NCBI GenBank assembly: GCA_902632545.1
Contig: CACPCX010000001.1
Span: 1-64,000, forward strand
Length of the DNA stretch: 64,000 nt
Origin: an uncultured Pelagibacteraceae bacterium
GTDB taxonomy: Bacteria > Pseudomonadota > Alphaproteobacteria > Pelagibacterales > Pelagibacteraceae
Direction of reading: 5' to 3'
Every line of letters begins with the position of its first letter. Within the stretch, counting starts at the first letter, position 1. The position numbers were made by a program, and so were the translations under genes. Below the pieces are notes generated by a model. That model had not been told where the DNA came from. It searched no databases and worked only from the letters and a program-made list of their open reading frames with translations. Of the stretch, positions 63,946 through 64,000 are shown piece after piece.

Positions 63946-64000
63946 ACTGAAAGTAAATGATATTGATGTCGAGGTTGAAGAGGGATTAACCGTTCTTCAA
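63938..64000 (+). CDS. nuoG: NADH-quinone oxidoreductase subunit G (partial, 5' end only)
   Basis: Only 21 codons are in the window: [20 protein letters not shown] and one more residue. The beta-grasp ferredoxin start and its place directly after nuoF identify the 75-kDa subunit. The frame is open at the window edge. Confidence 0.85.
   Translation, partial: MLKLKVNDIDVEVEEGLTVLQ

Noticed and set aside
1..64000. Mobile elements, phage genes, toxin-antitoxin or defence systems
   Set aside because: No transposase, integrase, terminal inverted repeats or known defence proteins were recognised.

Overview
The window looks like a piece of a SAR11 (Candidatus Pelagibacter, Alphaproteobacteria) genome. 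It is roughly 70% A+T, genes are packed with 1-20 nt gaps or small overlaps, proteins are rich in Lys/Asn/Ile, and it carries SAR11 hallmarks: an aprM-aprB-aprA cluster, xsc, TRAP transporters, and tig/clpP/clpX/lon followed by a proteobacterial nuo operon. This assignment is inferred from gene content; no marker gene was compared.

Layout. 1-5.2 kb: housekeeping and nutrient genes (rhlE-like helicase cut by the window edge, yajQ, rseP, an HU gene, amt, bcp), with two clear hairpin terminators. 5.3-8.4 kb: a small CDP-glucose sugar cassette (rfbF, rfbG, RmlC-like epimerase) and a divergent glycosyltransferase-like gene. 8.5-18.9 kb: mixed metabolism (rhodanese, chromene-carboxylate isomerase-like, ABA4-like membrane protein, recX, cysQ, mnmA, metC-like, an MFS carrier, a compact pabB-pabA-pabC-HIT run) plus three very small genes. 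19.0-28.3 kb: a sulfur block. SuyAB and Xsc cleave C-S bonds of sulfolactate and sulfoacetaldehyde and release sulfite, AprMBA oxidises sulfite through APS, and TauE-like and YeiH-like carriers may export sulfite or sulfate.

28.3-37.8 kb is the most unusual part, an extremely A+T-rich accessory block. It opens with a carbamoyltransferase and two small membrane proteins resembling SxtI, SxtJ and SxtK of saxitoxin clusters. Two SGNH proteins follow, then a second SxtK/DUF5989-like protein, an FkbH-type HAD protein (frameshifted), a carrier protein, an MBOAT acyltransferase and a MaoC-SDR fusion. Together they look like an envelope system that makes a carrier-bound acyl (perhaps glyceryl) unit, transfers it across the membrane and also carbamoylates a product. 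37.8-48.5 kb: an FAD oxidase, an operon of a frameshifted GMC oxidoreductase, TerC, an SDR, a small exported protein and an M23 peptidase, then a complete DctPQM TRAP system, an NCS1 transporter and an SDR. 48.5-51.8 kb: small exported and membrane proteins, ybgC-like, a UDG and a histidine phosphatase.

51.8-64 kb is conserved backbone: tRNA-Leu(UAG) with a good promoter, tig, clpP, clpX, lon, a TylF-like methyltransferase, a tandemly duplicated tRNA-Val/tRNA-Asp pair, and nuoABCDEF with the first codons of nuoG at the edge. No CRISPR array, insertion sequence, transposase, integrase or rRNA was seen. No stretch above 300 bases lacks a gene.
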